From Deltaproteobacteria bacterium (GTDB lineage Bacteria; Myxococcota_A; Polyangia; Haliangiales; J016), in the NCBI GenBank assembly GCA_003696105.1, contig RFGE01000164.1, positions 1 through 33,552 of the forward strand: DNA of 33,552 nucleotides, in the 5' to 3' direction. The position numbers were made by a program, and so were the translations under genes. Positions 25,555 to 33,552 of the stretch are shown piece after piece (the stretch's first letter is position 1; the number at the start of each line of letters is the position of its first letter). A model generated the notes under the pieces. That model was not told the origin of the DNA, did not search any database, and saw nothing but the letters and a program-made list of their open reading frames with translations.

Positions 25555-26856
25555 TCACCGCGCAGCCCGATACTTGAACCACACGTCGATGATCGTGCCC
25601 GCCGCGGCACTGCCCTCCGCGTCCACGCGGACGAACCCGCCGGCCTGCATCAACCGACTCCCCGAGGCCGGATCGCGGGCGCCGAGTTCGCCGTGGTCGA
25701 GGTCGATCGACACCACGCCCTCGGCGACGGCGCGGGTGAGTTCGTTCGGCTGGCTCACGCCGTCGCCGTTGGCGTCGCGCCACAGCAGCAGATCGGCGAA
25801 CCGCGCGTCGCGCGTGTCGACGATCCCGTCGCCGTTGCCGCCCTGGCCGGGCGCGTCGATGCGGGCGAGCGCGTCGAACCCGTCGGCGTGGCCGCGGCCG
25901 TTGCCGAACAGTTCGCTGCCGTCGTCGATCGTGCCGTTGGCGTTCCAGTCGAGGGCCAGCAGGGCGTCGTCGGCGCCCGTCGGCCACGCCGTGCGCACCG
26001 GCACGCCGATGCCGCGCAGGTCGAACACGACCCCGTTGCCGGCGGGCGCAAGCTCGAGGCCGTCGCCCGCGAGATCGAGCACGAGCGGCGAGTGCTCGCA
26101 CAGGCCGTCGCTCTGTACGTCCTTCTTGATTGCCTCGACCTCCGAGTGGTCGGTGGCCTCGTCGAGATCTTCGAGATACAGCGCCTCGGCCAACCCGCGG
26201 CGGAAGGCGCGCGCGTAGCGCTCGTCGGCGGGGAAGTCCGGGCCGAGGACGCGCACCGCGTCCACTTCGGCGGCCAGGTCGCGCGCGTCGAGGGCGGCGG
26301 GATCGAGAAACGCTTCGCAGTCGGGATCGACCGGTTCGTCGTCGTCCGGGCAACCGTCGTCGCCGTCGTCGCCGCCGCCGACATCGTCGCCACTTCCGAT
26401 CGTGCCGGTGTCCGGCGGGTTCTCCGTGTCGTCCCCCGGCGGGTTCTCCGTGTCGTCCCCCGGCGGATTCTCCGTGTCGTCGTCCGGCGGGCATTCGGTG
26501 TCGCCACTGAACGCCATCGTGCCGTTGCCGTCCGTGCCGCCCGACCGCACGACCATCACGGCGTTCCAGTCGTAGGGCACGGCCGCGCGCGGAGCGCTGA
26601 AGCCGGGCTCGTAGATGTAGCGGTGGCCGATGTAGCCCGGCAGGGTCTTGCCGTACAGGTACACGCCGAGCGCGTGCCCCTGTACGTACGCGCGATCCTC
26701 GAGGTCGAGGTGAGCGAGCGCCGTCCGATCGAACATGGTGTCGTCGAACGCGGTGGGGTCGCTGGGCGAGCGGTCGGTCGAGCCCGTGATCTCGCCGGCG
26801 CACGCGCCGAGGGTCATGGCCAACAGGGAGGCGGTGATGGATGCGGTCTTGGTCAT
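25555..26856 (-). CDS. RTX-like calcium-binding lipoprotein
   Basis: 433 residues. ATG at 26856 gives a signal peptide with lipobox L-G-A-C (Cys19). After an N-terminal region of about 110 residues comes an acidic repeat stretch (ENPPGDDT three times) and an Asp/Gly-rich run. The C-terminal part has PLVLDLAGDGLEL, DWNANGTIDDGSELFGNGRG and RDANGDGVSQPNEL. These are EF-hand/dockerin-type calcium loops in the arrangement seen near the ends of hemolysin-type RTX proteins. It is probably an outer-surface protein stabilised by calcium; no enzymatic domain was recognised. The same frame remains open upstream, antisense to the kinase gene, but is not coding there. Confidence 0.82.
   Translation of the reverse strand: MTKTASITASLLAMTLGACAGEITGSTDRSPSDPTAFDDTMFDRTALAHLDLEDRAYVQGHALGVYLYGKTLPGYIGHRYIYEPGFSAPRAAVPYDWNAVMVVRSGGTDGNGTMAFSGDTECPPDDDTENPPGDDTENPPGDDTENPPDTGTIGSGDDVGGGDDGDDGCPDDDEPVDPDCEAFLDPAALDARDLAAEVDAVRVLGPDFPADERYARAFRRGLAEALYLEDLDEATDHSEVEAIKKDVQSDGLCEHSPLVLDLAGDGLELAPAGNGVVFDLRGIGVPVRTAWPTGADDALLALDWNANGTIDDGSELFGNGRGHADGFDALARIDAPGQGGNGDGIVDTRDARFADLLLWRDANGDGVSQPNELTRAVAEGVVSIDLDHGELGARDPASGSRLMQAGGFVRVDAEGSAAAGTIIDVWFKYRAAR
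26412..26483. repeat. Three 24-bp tandem repeats encoding ENPPGDDT
   Basis: Three consecutive copies of CCGGCGGGTTCTCCGTGTCG plus four bases, at 26412, 26436 and 26460, almost identical and in frame within the lipoprotein gene. This marks recent slippage expansion of an acidic linker. Confidence 0.85.
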
Positions 26857-26994
26857 GGCAAGCGGCTCCTCGAAACCCGGCGACTCGGTAGGTAGCAGGG
26901 AGCACGCCAACCCACATCGGCGGCGTATGTGCCGAAAACCACACCATCGAGGTCGCCCGCGGGGAGAGTTCGACCCACCGAGAATCGGACGAGG

Positions 26995-27011
26995 TCTCCG
27001 AAAATCGGAGA
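26995..27011. promoter_or_regulatory. 17-bp palindrome, possible operator
   Basis: TCTCCGA-AAA-TCGGAGA is a perfect 7-3-7 inverted repeat. A related half, AATCGGACGAGG, lies just upstream at about 26983-26994. It could bind a dimeric regulator of either divergent gene. No such regulator gene is adjacent. Confidence 0.35.
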
Positions 27012-27248
27012 GGGGCGGGAGACGACGGCCGCGGTGCGCGAGCCGGGCGGACAGCGCGGGGGAGCGGTCGCGCGGCGTGGCCGGGCGCGGGTCGCCCCCG
27101 GCGCGCGCGCGACAGCGCGGCACCGAGGCCGGGGCGCGAGGCGCAGGCCCCCACGGGAACGGCAGGTCGATGTGAGGAACGAAGGCCGCGCGGCGGGGAG
27201 TCGACGGCACGCGAGGATCGCGGGCGCCGCAGGGGGCCGCCGCGAGGG

Positions 27249-27254
27249 TATAAT
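27249..27254 (+). promoter_or_regulatory. Consensus -10 hexamer before the kinase gene
   Basis: A perfect TATAAT at 27249-27254, placed 13 bases before the GTG at 27268. No recognisable -35 lies at the usual distance, so an activator or another sigma factor may be involved. This argues for the downstream GTG as the true start. Confidence 0.45.
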
Positions 27255-27267
27255 CGACATCGATATC

Positions 27268-30200
27268 GTGGCGGGCTTCGGGGGGACGCGACGGTTTGCG
27301 GTCGACCGGCGGCTGGGCGAGGGCGGCATGGGCGTCGTGTACGCCGTGTTGGACCGCGACACCGGGAGCCGCTACGCGCTCAAGCGACTGCGCGACATCA
27401 CGCCGGACGGGTTGCTGCGGTTCAAGGCCGAGTTCCGCGCGCTCCAGGGAGTGCGCCACCCGGGCCTCGTGCGGCTGCACGAGCTGTTCGAGGAAGACGG
27501 CCAGTGGTGCTTCACGATGGACCTCGTCGACGGCGTCGACTTCATCGACTACGTGCGCGCCGGCGACGGCGCGACGCCTCCCTGCGACGAGCGGCGGCTG
27601 CGCGACGCGTTCGCGCAGCTGGTGGACGCGGTCTCGGCGCTCCACGAGGCCGGCAAGATCCATCGCGACATCAAGCCCTCGAACGTGCTGGTCGACCGCA
27701 GCGGAGCGGTGCGCGTGTTGGACTTCGGCCTGGCGCTCGACATCGACGCGGGAGAGTCGCGCACGAGCGTACACCGGGTGGTGGGGACGGCGGCGTACAT
27801 GGCACCGGAGCAGGCGGCGGGGCGTCGCGTCGGGCCGCCGGCGGACTGGTACGCGGCGGGTGCGATGCTGTTCGAGGCGCTGTTCGGCCGGGTGCCATTC
27901 GAGGGGCCCGCGCTCCAGGTGATGGTCGACAAGCAGCACGGGCCGCCGGACGTGCCGCCGGCCGGCGGGGTTCCGCCGGACTTGGTGGACCTGGCGATGG
28001 ACCTGCTGGCGGTCGAGCCGGAGGCGCGACCGGACGCCGACGAGATTCGCCGCCGGCTCGGCCGGGCCGGCCCGCCCGGGCGCCCCGGTCCGCAGCGGCG
28101 TGCGCGCGGATCCACGCCCGGCCAGATCGGCCTCGTCGGGCGACAGCGGGAGTTGGCCGCGCTTCGGCGCGCGCTGGCGGACGCGCAGGCCGGCCAGCCC
28201 GCCACCGTGTGGATCTCGGGCGCGTCGGGCGTCGGCAAGACGGCGCTGGTCGACCAGTTTCTGGCCGAGCTCCCGGAGCCGACGCTCGCGTTGCGCGGCA
28301 GCTGCTACGAACGCGAGGCCGTGCCCTACAAGGCGTTCGACGAGCTCGTCGATGAGCTGTCGCGGTGGATGCGGCGGCAGTCGCCCGACCGCCTCGCCGC
28401 GGTCTTGCCCCAGCATGCCGGACTGTTGCCGAGGCTGTTTCCGACGCTCGCGCGGGTGGACGCGATCGCGGATGCGCCGGCGACCGGGGCGGAGGACCAC
28501 AGCCCGGTGGAGCTGCGCGGCCTGTTGTTCGACACGTTCCGCGGCCTGTGGTCTCGGCTCGCGCAACAGGACCGGATCGTCGTCGTCCTCGAGGACCTGC
28601 ACTGGGCCGACGCCGACAGCCTGCGCCTGCTCGAGGCGCTCACGCGGCCGCCCGACGCGCCCGCGATGTTGACCGTGATCACGAGCCGGACGCCGCGAAC
28701 GGAGATGCAGGCATCGGGCCGCCCGCTGCGCCTCGACGGCCCGGTGCGCGACCTGGAGCTGCGCGCGCTCGATCCGCCCGACGCGCGGCGGCTGGCGGCG
28801 CGGCTGCTGCGGGCCGCCGGCGCCGGCCGCGCGGCGAGCGCCGCGGCGATCGCGACCGACGCGCGCGGCCACCCGCTGTACATCAACGAGCTGGTGCGAC
28901 ATGCGTTGACGGCGGACGCCGCACCCGACGCGCCGCCGGACCTCGACGCCGCGATCGGGGTGCGCGTGCGCCAGCTCGACCCGCCCGCCCGCCACCTGCT
29001 GGCGCTGGTCGCGCTGGCGGGCCGGCCGGTGGCCGCCGAGGTGGTGCGCGCGGCGGCGCAGATGCGCCGGCTCGAGTTCGAGCGCGCGGAGGGACAGCTG
29101 CGCGCGGCGGGTCTGCTGCGCGGGGTGCGCGGATCGCCGCCGGTCGTGGACGTGTTCCACGACCGGATCCGCGAGGTGGTGCGCGCCGGCGTCGACGCGA
29201 CCGCGCGGGGCGCGCTGCACCGGCGCCTGGCGTTTGCCTACGCCGACGCCGGGGGCGCCGACGCGTACCCGGACGTCGTGCTGCAGCACCTGGTGGCGTG
29301 CGGCCGGACGCGGCGCGCCGCCGAGCTGGCCGCCGAGATGGCGCGCCGGGCGTTCGCGACCCTGGCGTTCGAGCGCGCGGCCGCTCTGTACGCGACGGCC
29401 GTCGACCTCGGAGGCGACGCGGCCGGGGATCCGTCGCGGCTGCACGCGGCGCGAGCCGACGCGCTGGCGTGCGCCGGGCGGGTGCGCGACGCGGCCGAGG
29501 CGTACCTGCGCGCCGCGGGCGGCGCGCCGCCGGCCGAGGGGCTCGAGCACCAGCGGCGCGCGGCGGAGCTGCTGCTTCACTCCGAGGCGATCGAAGACGG
29601 CGAGGCGCTGTTGGCGCGGGTGCTCGGCGAGCAGGGGCTGGCCCCGGTGGCGGCCACCCCGGCGGCGCTGGCGCGTGCGGTCGCGCGGCGCGCGTGGGTG
29701 CGGCTGCGCTACAGGCGGATTCCGCTGCGCGACCCGGCGTCGGTGCCGGTGGCCGACCAGGTCCGGGTCGAGACCCTGTTTACCGGCGCGACGTGTTACG
29801 CGCTGCTCGCGCCGGCCCGGGGGTTCGTCGACCAGGCACGCCATCTGCATGCGGCGTATCGCTGGGCCGACGCCGAGCGGATGGTGCGCGCGCTCGCGGC
29901 GGACATCGCGTTTCTCGCCGCGATGGGCCCCCGCGAGCTGCGCCGGGCCGAGCGCGCGCTCGCGCGCCTGCGGCGGCGGGTCGCCGGCCGCGTCCTGTCC
30001 GACAGCGACCGAATCTGGATCGCCGGCGCGGGCTCGATGACGGCCTACCAGCGCGGCCGCTACCGGGACGCGGCCGCTCGCGCTGCCGAGGCCGCGGCGC
30101 TCGTGCGCGATCGGGCGCCGTGGCTGTACTCGGAGCTGCGCATCATGCAGGTGTACCGGTTCTGGGCGCTGTATTACCTCGGCGAGGTGGGGGAGTTGGC

Positions 30201-30888
30201 GGCCGGCGTCGCGCGCGCCCGGCGCGAGGCGTCCGAGCGCGGCGACGCCTACACGTTCTTGTTGCTGAGCACCGGCCTGCTGTCCTTCGACGCGCTCGCG
30301 GCCGACCGGCCCGAGCAGGTCGAGCGCGCCGCGGCCGAGCTGAGCGCTCACGAGCGACTGGCCGCCATGCCGCTGCAGGCGTACTGGATCGGGTGGGGAT
30401 TGGCCAGCGCCGACCTGTACGCGGGCCGCGCCGGCCGCGCGGTCGAGCGGGTCGATGCGCTCGACCGCACGCTGGGGCGCGACCGCGTGCGTCACGTCCC
30501 GCAGGTCCGCGACGAGTACGCGGGCCTGCGCGGGCGCGCGGCGCTGGCCGCCGGGGCGCCGGCGCGGGTCGTGCGCCGCGTGGCGTCCCGGCTGCTGCGC
30601 TCGCCGCTGGTCGGCGGGCCGCCGCAGGGCGAGCTGCTCGCCGCGGGGCTGCTCGCGCGCGAGGGCGATCGAGGGCGGGCCGAGCGCCGCGCCGACGCCG
30701 CGGCGCGCGCGTTCGCCGCCGCCGACATGGCGATGCACGCCGCCGCCGCGCGCTGGCGGCGCGGGCAGTGCGCCGGCGGGATCTTCGGGGACGAGCTGAT
30801 CGCCGGCGCCCGCGATGCACTCGCGGCGATGGGGATCGCCGCGCCCGAGCGCGCAGTGCGCCTGCTCGCGCCCGGGTTCGACGACTGA
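27268..30888 (+). CDS. Ser/Thr protein kinase fused to AAA ATPase and helical-repeat region
   Basis: 1206 residues from GTG 27268. Residues about 10-275 are a Hanks-type kinase with all key residues: glycine loop GEGGMGVVYAV from Gly17, Lys39, HRDIKPSN with Asp134, DFG at 152-154 and APE at 179-181. Residues about 293-560 form an AAA-16-type NTPase: LVGRQRELAALRRAL, Walker A GASGVGKT (318-325) and Walker B IVVVLEDLHWAD (Asp443). The remaining 600 or more residues are Ala/Arg-rich and helical, TPR-like, such as FERAAALYATAVDLG. The layout matches large myxobacterial signalling proteins, where the kinase is gated by a STAND-like module. No transmembrane or DNA-binding domain was seen. Substrates are unknown. 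Confidence 0.92.
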   Translation: MAGFGGTRRFAVDRRLGEGGMGVVYAVLDRDTGSRYALKRLRDITPDGLLRFKAEFRALQGVRHPGLVRLHELFEEDGQWCFTMDLVDGVDFIDYVRAGDGATPPCDERRLRDAFAQLVDAVSALHEAGKIHRDIKPSNVLVDRSGAVRVLDFGLALDIDAGESRTSVHRVVGTAAYMAPEQAAGRRVGPPADWYAAGAMLFEALFGRVPFEGPALQVMVDKQHGPPDVPPAGGVPPDLVDLAMDLLAVEPEARPDADEIRRRLGRAGPPGRPGPQRRARGSTPGQIGLVGRQRELAALRRALADAQAGQPATVWISGASGVGKTALVDQFLAELPEPTLALRGSCYEREAVPYKAFDELVDELSRWMRRQSPDRLAAVLPQHAGLLPRLFPTLARVDAIADAPATGAEDHSPVELRGLLFDTFRGLWSRLAQQDRIVVVLEDLHWADADSLRLLEALTRPPDAPAMLTVITSRTPRTEMQASGRPLRLDGPVRDLELRALDPPDARRLAARLLRAAGAGRAASAAAIATDARGHPLYINELVRHALTADAAPDAPPDLDAAIGVRVRQLDPPARHLLALVALAGRPVAAEVVRAAAQMRRLEFERAEGQLRAAGLLRGVRGSPPVVDVFHDRIREVVRAGVDATARGALHRRLAFAYADAGGADAYPDVVLQHLVACGRTRRAAELAAEMARRAFATLAFERAAALYATAVDLGGDAAGDPSRLHAARADALACAGRVRDAAEAYLRAAGGAPPAEGLEHQRRAAELLLHSEAIEDGEALLARVLGEQGLAPVAATPAALARAVARRAWVRLRYRRIPLRDPASVPVADQVRVETLFTGATCYALLAPARGFVDQARHLHAAYRWADAERMVRALAADIAFLAAMGPRELRRAERALARLRRRVAGRVLSDSDRIWIAGAGSMTAYQRGRYRDAAARAAEAAALVRDRAPWLYSELRIMQVYRFWALYYLGEVGELAAGVARARREASERGDAYTFLLLSTGLLSFDALAADRPEQVERAAAELSAHERLAAMPLQAYWIGWGLASADLYAGRAGRAVERVDALDRTLGRDRVRHVPQVRDEYAGLRGRAALAAGAPARVVRRVASRLLRSPLVGGPPQGELLAAGLLAREGDRGRAERRADAAARAFAAADMAMHAAAARWRRGQCAGGIFGDELIAGARDALAAMGIAAPERAVRLLAPGFDD

Positions 30889-31120
30889 CGGAACCCGTCA
30901 CGCGACGCAGCGGGATCGCTCGCTGCGCTCGCCCCCTCGGCGACCCAGCGCTCGCATCCGCCCCTCCGCCGTGCAGCGCGCGGCGGCGACCGTCGGCACC
31001 GCAACTCGTGCCAGATCGTCTTTACGGCCGCGGAGATACCGGTGCGATGGAACGCCGCACGTCAGGCTTCCAGTGTGCCCGGTGCGCCCACCGGCCCAGA
31101 CAACGGGCTACCATCTTCGC

Positions 31121-32551
31121 ATGTCCGACCGTCGGCTCGACGCCGCGTGGGCGTGCGCTTGCGCTGCAATCGCTGTCTGCTTGTATTCGCTGACGGTTTG
31201 TCGGACCGTGTATTGGTACGATTCCGCCGAGTACGTCGCCGCCGCCGTGGTGCTCGGCATTCCGCACCCGCCCGGGTACCCGCTGTACACCCTGATCGGC
31301 CACGTCTTCACGTGGCTACCGGTCGACCCCGCCCTCGCGGTCAATCTCATGAGCGCCGTGTTCGGTGCAGTTGCGGTGGCCCTCGCGTTCGTCGTCGTTC
31401 GCCAGTTGGGCGCCGCGCGCTGGGCATCCGCCCTCGGCGCGCTCGCTCTCGCTACCAGTGGGTTGTTTTGGTCTCAGGCCGTCATTGCCGAGGTCTACAC
31501 GCCCGGCCTGGCGTTTTTGCTCGGCGTCATCGCGCTGACACTGCACGGCATCGCGTCCCGTCGCTCGGGTCTCCTCGTCGCCGCGGCGGCGCTCGCGGGC
31601 CTCGGCCTGGGCGTCCATCTGTCGATTGCGACGTGTGGGATCGGACTCGCGTACCTCGTCGTCTCGTCGGAGCCGCGCTGGAAGCGACGGCTCGCGGTGG
31701 CGTCGTCGTGCGCGGCTGCAACCGTCGCGGGCGCGTCCATCTTCCTCTACCTTCCATTGCGCGCATCCATGCGTCCCGTGCTGAATTTCGGCGACCCGTC
31801 GACGTGGGACGCCTTCGCTTGGATGGTCACGGGCGGCAACTACAAGCACTGGTTCCTCCACGACTACGATCTCGCCGAGCGCTGTGGCCAGGTCGCCGGC
31901 ATCTTCTACGGCGAGCTTCTCATCGTCGGGTTGGGACTCGCGCTCATCGGCCTGGTGTCACTGGCTCGGAAGCGCCCTCACTACGCGACTGCGTTCGCGC
32001 TCATGATCGCGGGGAACGTATACACGTTCTTTAACTATGGCGTGCACGATCTCGCGGTGTTCTTTCTGCCGTCCATTGCGTTGCTGTTTTGCCTCGTCGG
32101 AGTCGGCGCGGACGCGCTCGTCGCCGCGTTGCCCGAGTACGTCAGCCCCCACCGCCGGCGCGCAGTCCGCGGACTGGCGGTCTGCGCGCTCGCCGGTTTT
32201 CCACTGAGCTCGGCGGCAATCAACTACTCGGCGGTCGATCTGAGCGACTTCACCGATGCACAGGACTACGGACAGCAACTGGCCGCTGACCTTCCCGCGG
32301 GTGCGGTGATCATCAACTTCACGACGCCACCAGAGTGGGTCGTCGACACGGTCTTCACCCACTACTTTCAAAAGGTGCGGGGCGTTCGTCGCGACGTCCG
32401 CGTGATCACGAAGCCGTCGGTGAACGAGGTCGACCGGCTGCTGAGAAACGGGGTTCCCGTGTATATGTTCGCACCCGTGCCGGCGGTCGCTCGCCTGTTC
32501 GAGGTGCAAGTCGAGGGCCGCGCGTTCCGTGTCGTCGCCCGCCGGCGCTGA
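31121..32551 (+). CDS. DUF2723-type multi-pass membrane protein (putative GT-C glycosyltransferase)
   Basis: 476 residues with about nine to eleven hydrophobic helices. The signature is in the first loop: WYDSAEYVAAAVVLGIPHPP followed by GYPLYTLIGHVFTWLP, in which the acidic D-x-A-E near the first helix matches GT-C glycosyltransferases of the DUF2723 group. A soluble C-terminal domain of about 100 residues (DYGQQLAADLPAGAVIINF through the end) would be periplasmic. Members are thought to transfer sugars from lipid carriers to proteins or polysaccharides, but activity is inferred. ATG at 31121 has no clear ribosome site; TACCAT lies six bases before it. Upstream, 30889-31120 shows no gene. 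It converges with the partial gene beyond. Confidence 0.85.
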   Translation: MSDRRLDAAWACACAAIAVCLYSLTVCRTVYWYDSAEYVAAAVVLGIPHPPGYPLYTLIGHVFTWLPVDPALAVNLMSAVFGAVAVALAFVVVRQLGAARWASALGALALATSGLFWSQAVIAEVYTPGLAFLLGVIALTLHGIASRRSGLLVAAAALAGLGLGVHLSIATCGIGLAYLVVSSEPRWKRRLAVASSCAAATVAGASIFLYLPLRASMRPVLNFGDPSTWDAFAWMVTGGNYKHWFLHDYDLAERCGQVAGIFYGELLIVGLGLALIGLVSLARKRPHYATAFALMIAGNVYTFFNYGVHDLAVFFLPSIALLFCLVGVGADALVAALPEYVSPHRRRAVRGLAVCALAGFPLSSAAINYSAVDLSDFTDAQDYGQQLAADLPAGAVIINFTTPPEWVVDTVFTHYFQKVRGVRRDVRVITKPSVNEVDRLLRNGVPVYMFAPVPAVARLFEVQVEGRAFRVVARRR

Positions 32552-32793
32552 CCGCGGCCGGGTTGCGACCTCGCTGGCAGATCGTGCTGCCTGCGTGCCG
32601 TCGTTCGACCGCGGCGCCGCGCGCATGGCGTCGCGACGGTGTCGGCGCTGCCGCGAGGCGGCCGCGGCCCGGCGATCGCACCTGCGCGATCCGGGTCGAG
32701 CGCGACGCACCGAGGCGCCCTCGTCGCCGCGCGCCGCAACTGGCAACGGCGCGCCGCACGTTCCCGCGGTGAACGGGGAAGGTGGCCCACGCG

Positions 32794-33552
32794 TCACATC
32801 GACCGGTCGGGCCGCCAGGGCATACAGAACAGGGAGACCCGCACTATGCCCTCGAGGTCCAGCCGCTGGGGAGACGAATCGGTTCCAACGCAGCCCAACA
32901 CGATCTGCAGCCCCATCCTCGGGTTCGACGTAACCGTGTAGCGGGGCGTCCAAAAGCTGGCCAGCACGCGAGTCACGCCCGGGCGAACCGGCCACGACAA
33001 GGCGGGCATCAGAGCCACCGCCACGACAGGGCGCTCCTTTGACCACTTTGCCCCTTTCCACCGGAGGTCGGGGGTGTTGAGGCCCACGAGATCCAAGGTG
33101 CGCCGATCCGAGAAATAGCGGACCGCACCGGCGTCGTACGTCGCGATCCACGCGTCTTCGGGAATATGAGCGGCCATCCACAGGCCGATCGTCCGCTGGA
33201 GTTCGTTGATGTTCCGGGTGTCGTTGTGAAGTCGGCGACTCTCGTGGGGGTAGAGAATTACCGCTCCGGCGAGGCCGACCGCGACGAACGTGCCCGCGAG
33301 CGTGCGCGCGAGCCAACGGGGCCGGGACGCAGCCAGGAGAACGATGCCGACAACGCACGCAACTACGAGAAGAGGGACGGAGGGAAGCAGGTAGCGGACG
33401 TGATAGAACGCCCCGGGATCGACGGGCGAGACGATCAGGAGATTGGCCACCGCGTAGGCGATGCCAGTGAGCAGCGGCAGGACCAGATTGCGGCGCCGCG
33501 CGAACCCCGGCACTCTCAGGTAGCCGCCCAGAGCAAGCCAGGTCACCGTGCC
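32794..33552 (-). CDS. C-terminal part of a GT-C-like membrane protein, 5' end beyond window
   Basis: At least 252 residues; the frame runs off the right edge, so the start is missing. The visible part has three hydrophobic segments (for example LPLLTGIAYAVANLLIVS and VPLLVVACVVGIVLL), the motif FYHVRYLLPSVP between them, then a soluble domain with PEDAWIATYDAGAVRYFSDR and TLDLVGLNTPDLRW. This organisation is common in polyprenyl-phosphate-sugar-dependent glycosyltransferases of the PMT/ArnT type. With the neighbouring DUF2723 gene it suggests a cell-envelope glycosylation locus continuing beyond the window. The 242 bp between the two convergent stops (32552-32793) hold nothing recognisable. 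Confidence 0.72.
   Translation of the reverse strand, partial: GTVTWLALGGYLRVPGFARRRNLVLPLLTGIAYAVANLLIVSPVDPGAFYHVRYLLPSVPLLVVACVVGIVLLAASRPRWLARTLAGTFVAVGLAGAVILYPHESRRLHNDTRNINELQRTIGLWMAAHIPEDAWIATYDAGAVRYFSDRRTLDLVGLNTPDLRWKGAKWSKERPVVAVALMPALSWPVRPGVTRVLASFWTPRYTVTSNPRMGLQIVLGCVGTDSSPQRLDLEGIVRVSLFCMPWRPDRSM

Larger units (their letters stand above)
26857..27267. other. 411-bp intergenic region between lipoprotein and kinase genes
   Basis: This is the shared upstream region of two divergent genes. It holds a 17-bp palindrome, a -10-like TATAAT next to the kinase start and a ribosome-site GGAG before the lipoprotein. No small gene or RNA could be supported. The middle (about 27040-27160) is very GC-rich without clear structure. 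A GTG at 27172, in frame with the kinase, is a possible alternative start. Confidence 0.5.

Noticed and set aside
26929-27267. Longer N-terminus for the kinase
   Set aside because: The extra residues are Arg/Gly-rich, no kinase family match begins there, and a TATAAT box lies within; GTG 27268 starts just before the kinase fold.
25555-30738. Very long minus-strand open frame (about 1728 codons)
   Set aside because: Only the part below 26856 is coding (lipoprotein). The rest is antisense to the kinase gene and is Arg/Ala/His-rich with no domain, an effect of high GC codon third positions.
32552-32793. Possible plus-strand small ORFs after the DUF2723 gene
   Set aside because: Arg/Ala-rich products without domains, between two convergent genes and antisense to the partial membrane protein.

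Overview
The window is very GC-rich bacterial DNA, with G or C at nearly every third codon position. It is gene-dense and most genes sit in overlapping operons. A CheA/CheB/CheR-type chemosensory cluster, a Ser/Thr protein kinase fused to an AAA ATPase, several alanine/proline-rich lipoproteins and many Ala/Glu/Arg-rich tails point to the Myxococcota (former Deltaproteobacteria), perhaps the Polyangia/Haliangia side. That placement is inferred from gene content and composition; the window has no rRNA. No CRISPR array, insertion sequence or prophage was seen.

Bases 1-9892: a divergent, incomplete lipoprotein gene with a Lon-like (S16) signature lies on the minus strand. On the plus strand is a tightly coupled chemosensory operon: cheY, cheA, two cheW-type genes, a degenerate receiver protein, a HEAT-repeat/CheR fusion, cheB, a GAF-domain gene and a second cheY. 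No chemoreceptor, CheD or flagellar gene is present, so an alternative-function pathway (development, pili, gene expression) is as likely as swimming chemotaxis.

Bases 9911-14592: a conserved chromosome-maintenance block with xerD, an M50 membrane protease, scpA, scpB and rluB. ScpB carries large repetitive Ala/Glu extensions at both ends.

Bases 14762-18395: a tandem BMC-fold (bacterial microcompartment shell-like) protein with no microcompartment enzymes nearby, followed by the tldD/tldE (pmbA) protease pair.

Bases 18410-24895 (minus strand): a MarR-controlled acyl-CoA operon. In transcription order it holds marR, a beta-keto acid cleavage enzyme (BKACE), an acyl-CoA carboxyltransferase, an acyl-CoA dehydrogenase, a MaoC hydratase, a CysQ-like phosphatase and a CARDB lipoprotein. 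A 17-bp palindrome overlaps the promoter and start codon of marR.

Bases 24953-27267: a tiny repeat-containing lipoprotein gene (minus), an initiator tRNA with promoter and terminator (plus), and a calcium-binding RTX-like lipoprotein (minus).

Bases 27268-33552: a 1206-residue kinase/AAA/helical-repeat regulator, a DUF2723 multi-pass membrane protein, and an incomplete GT-C-type membrane protein running off the right edge on the minus strand.
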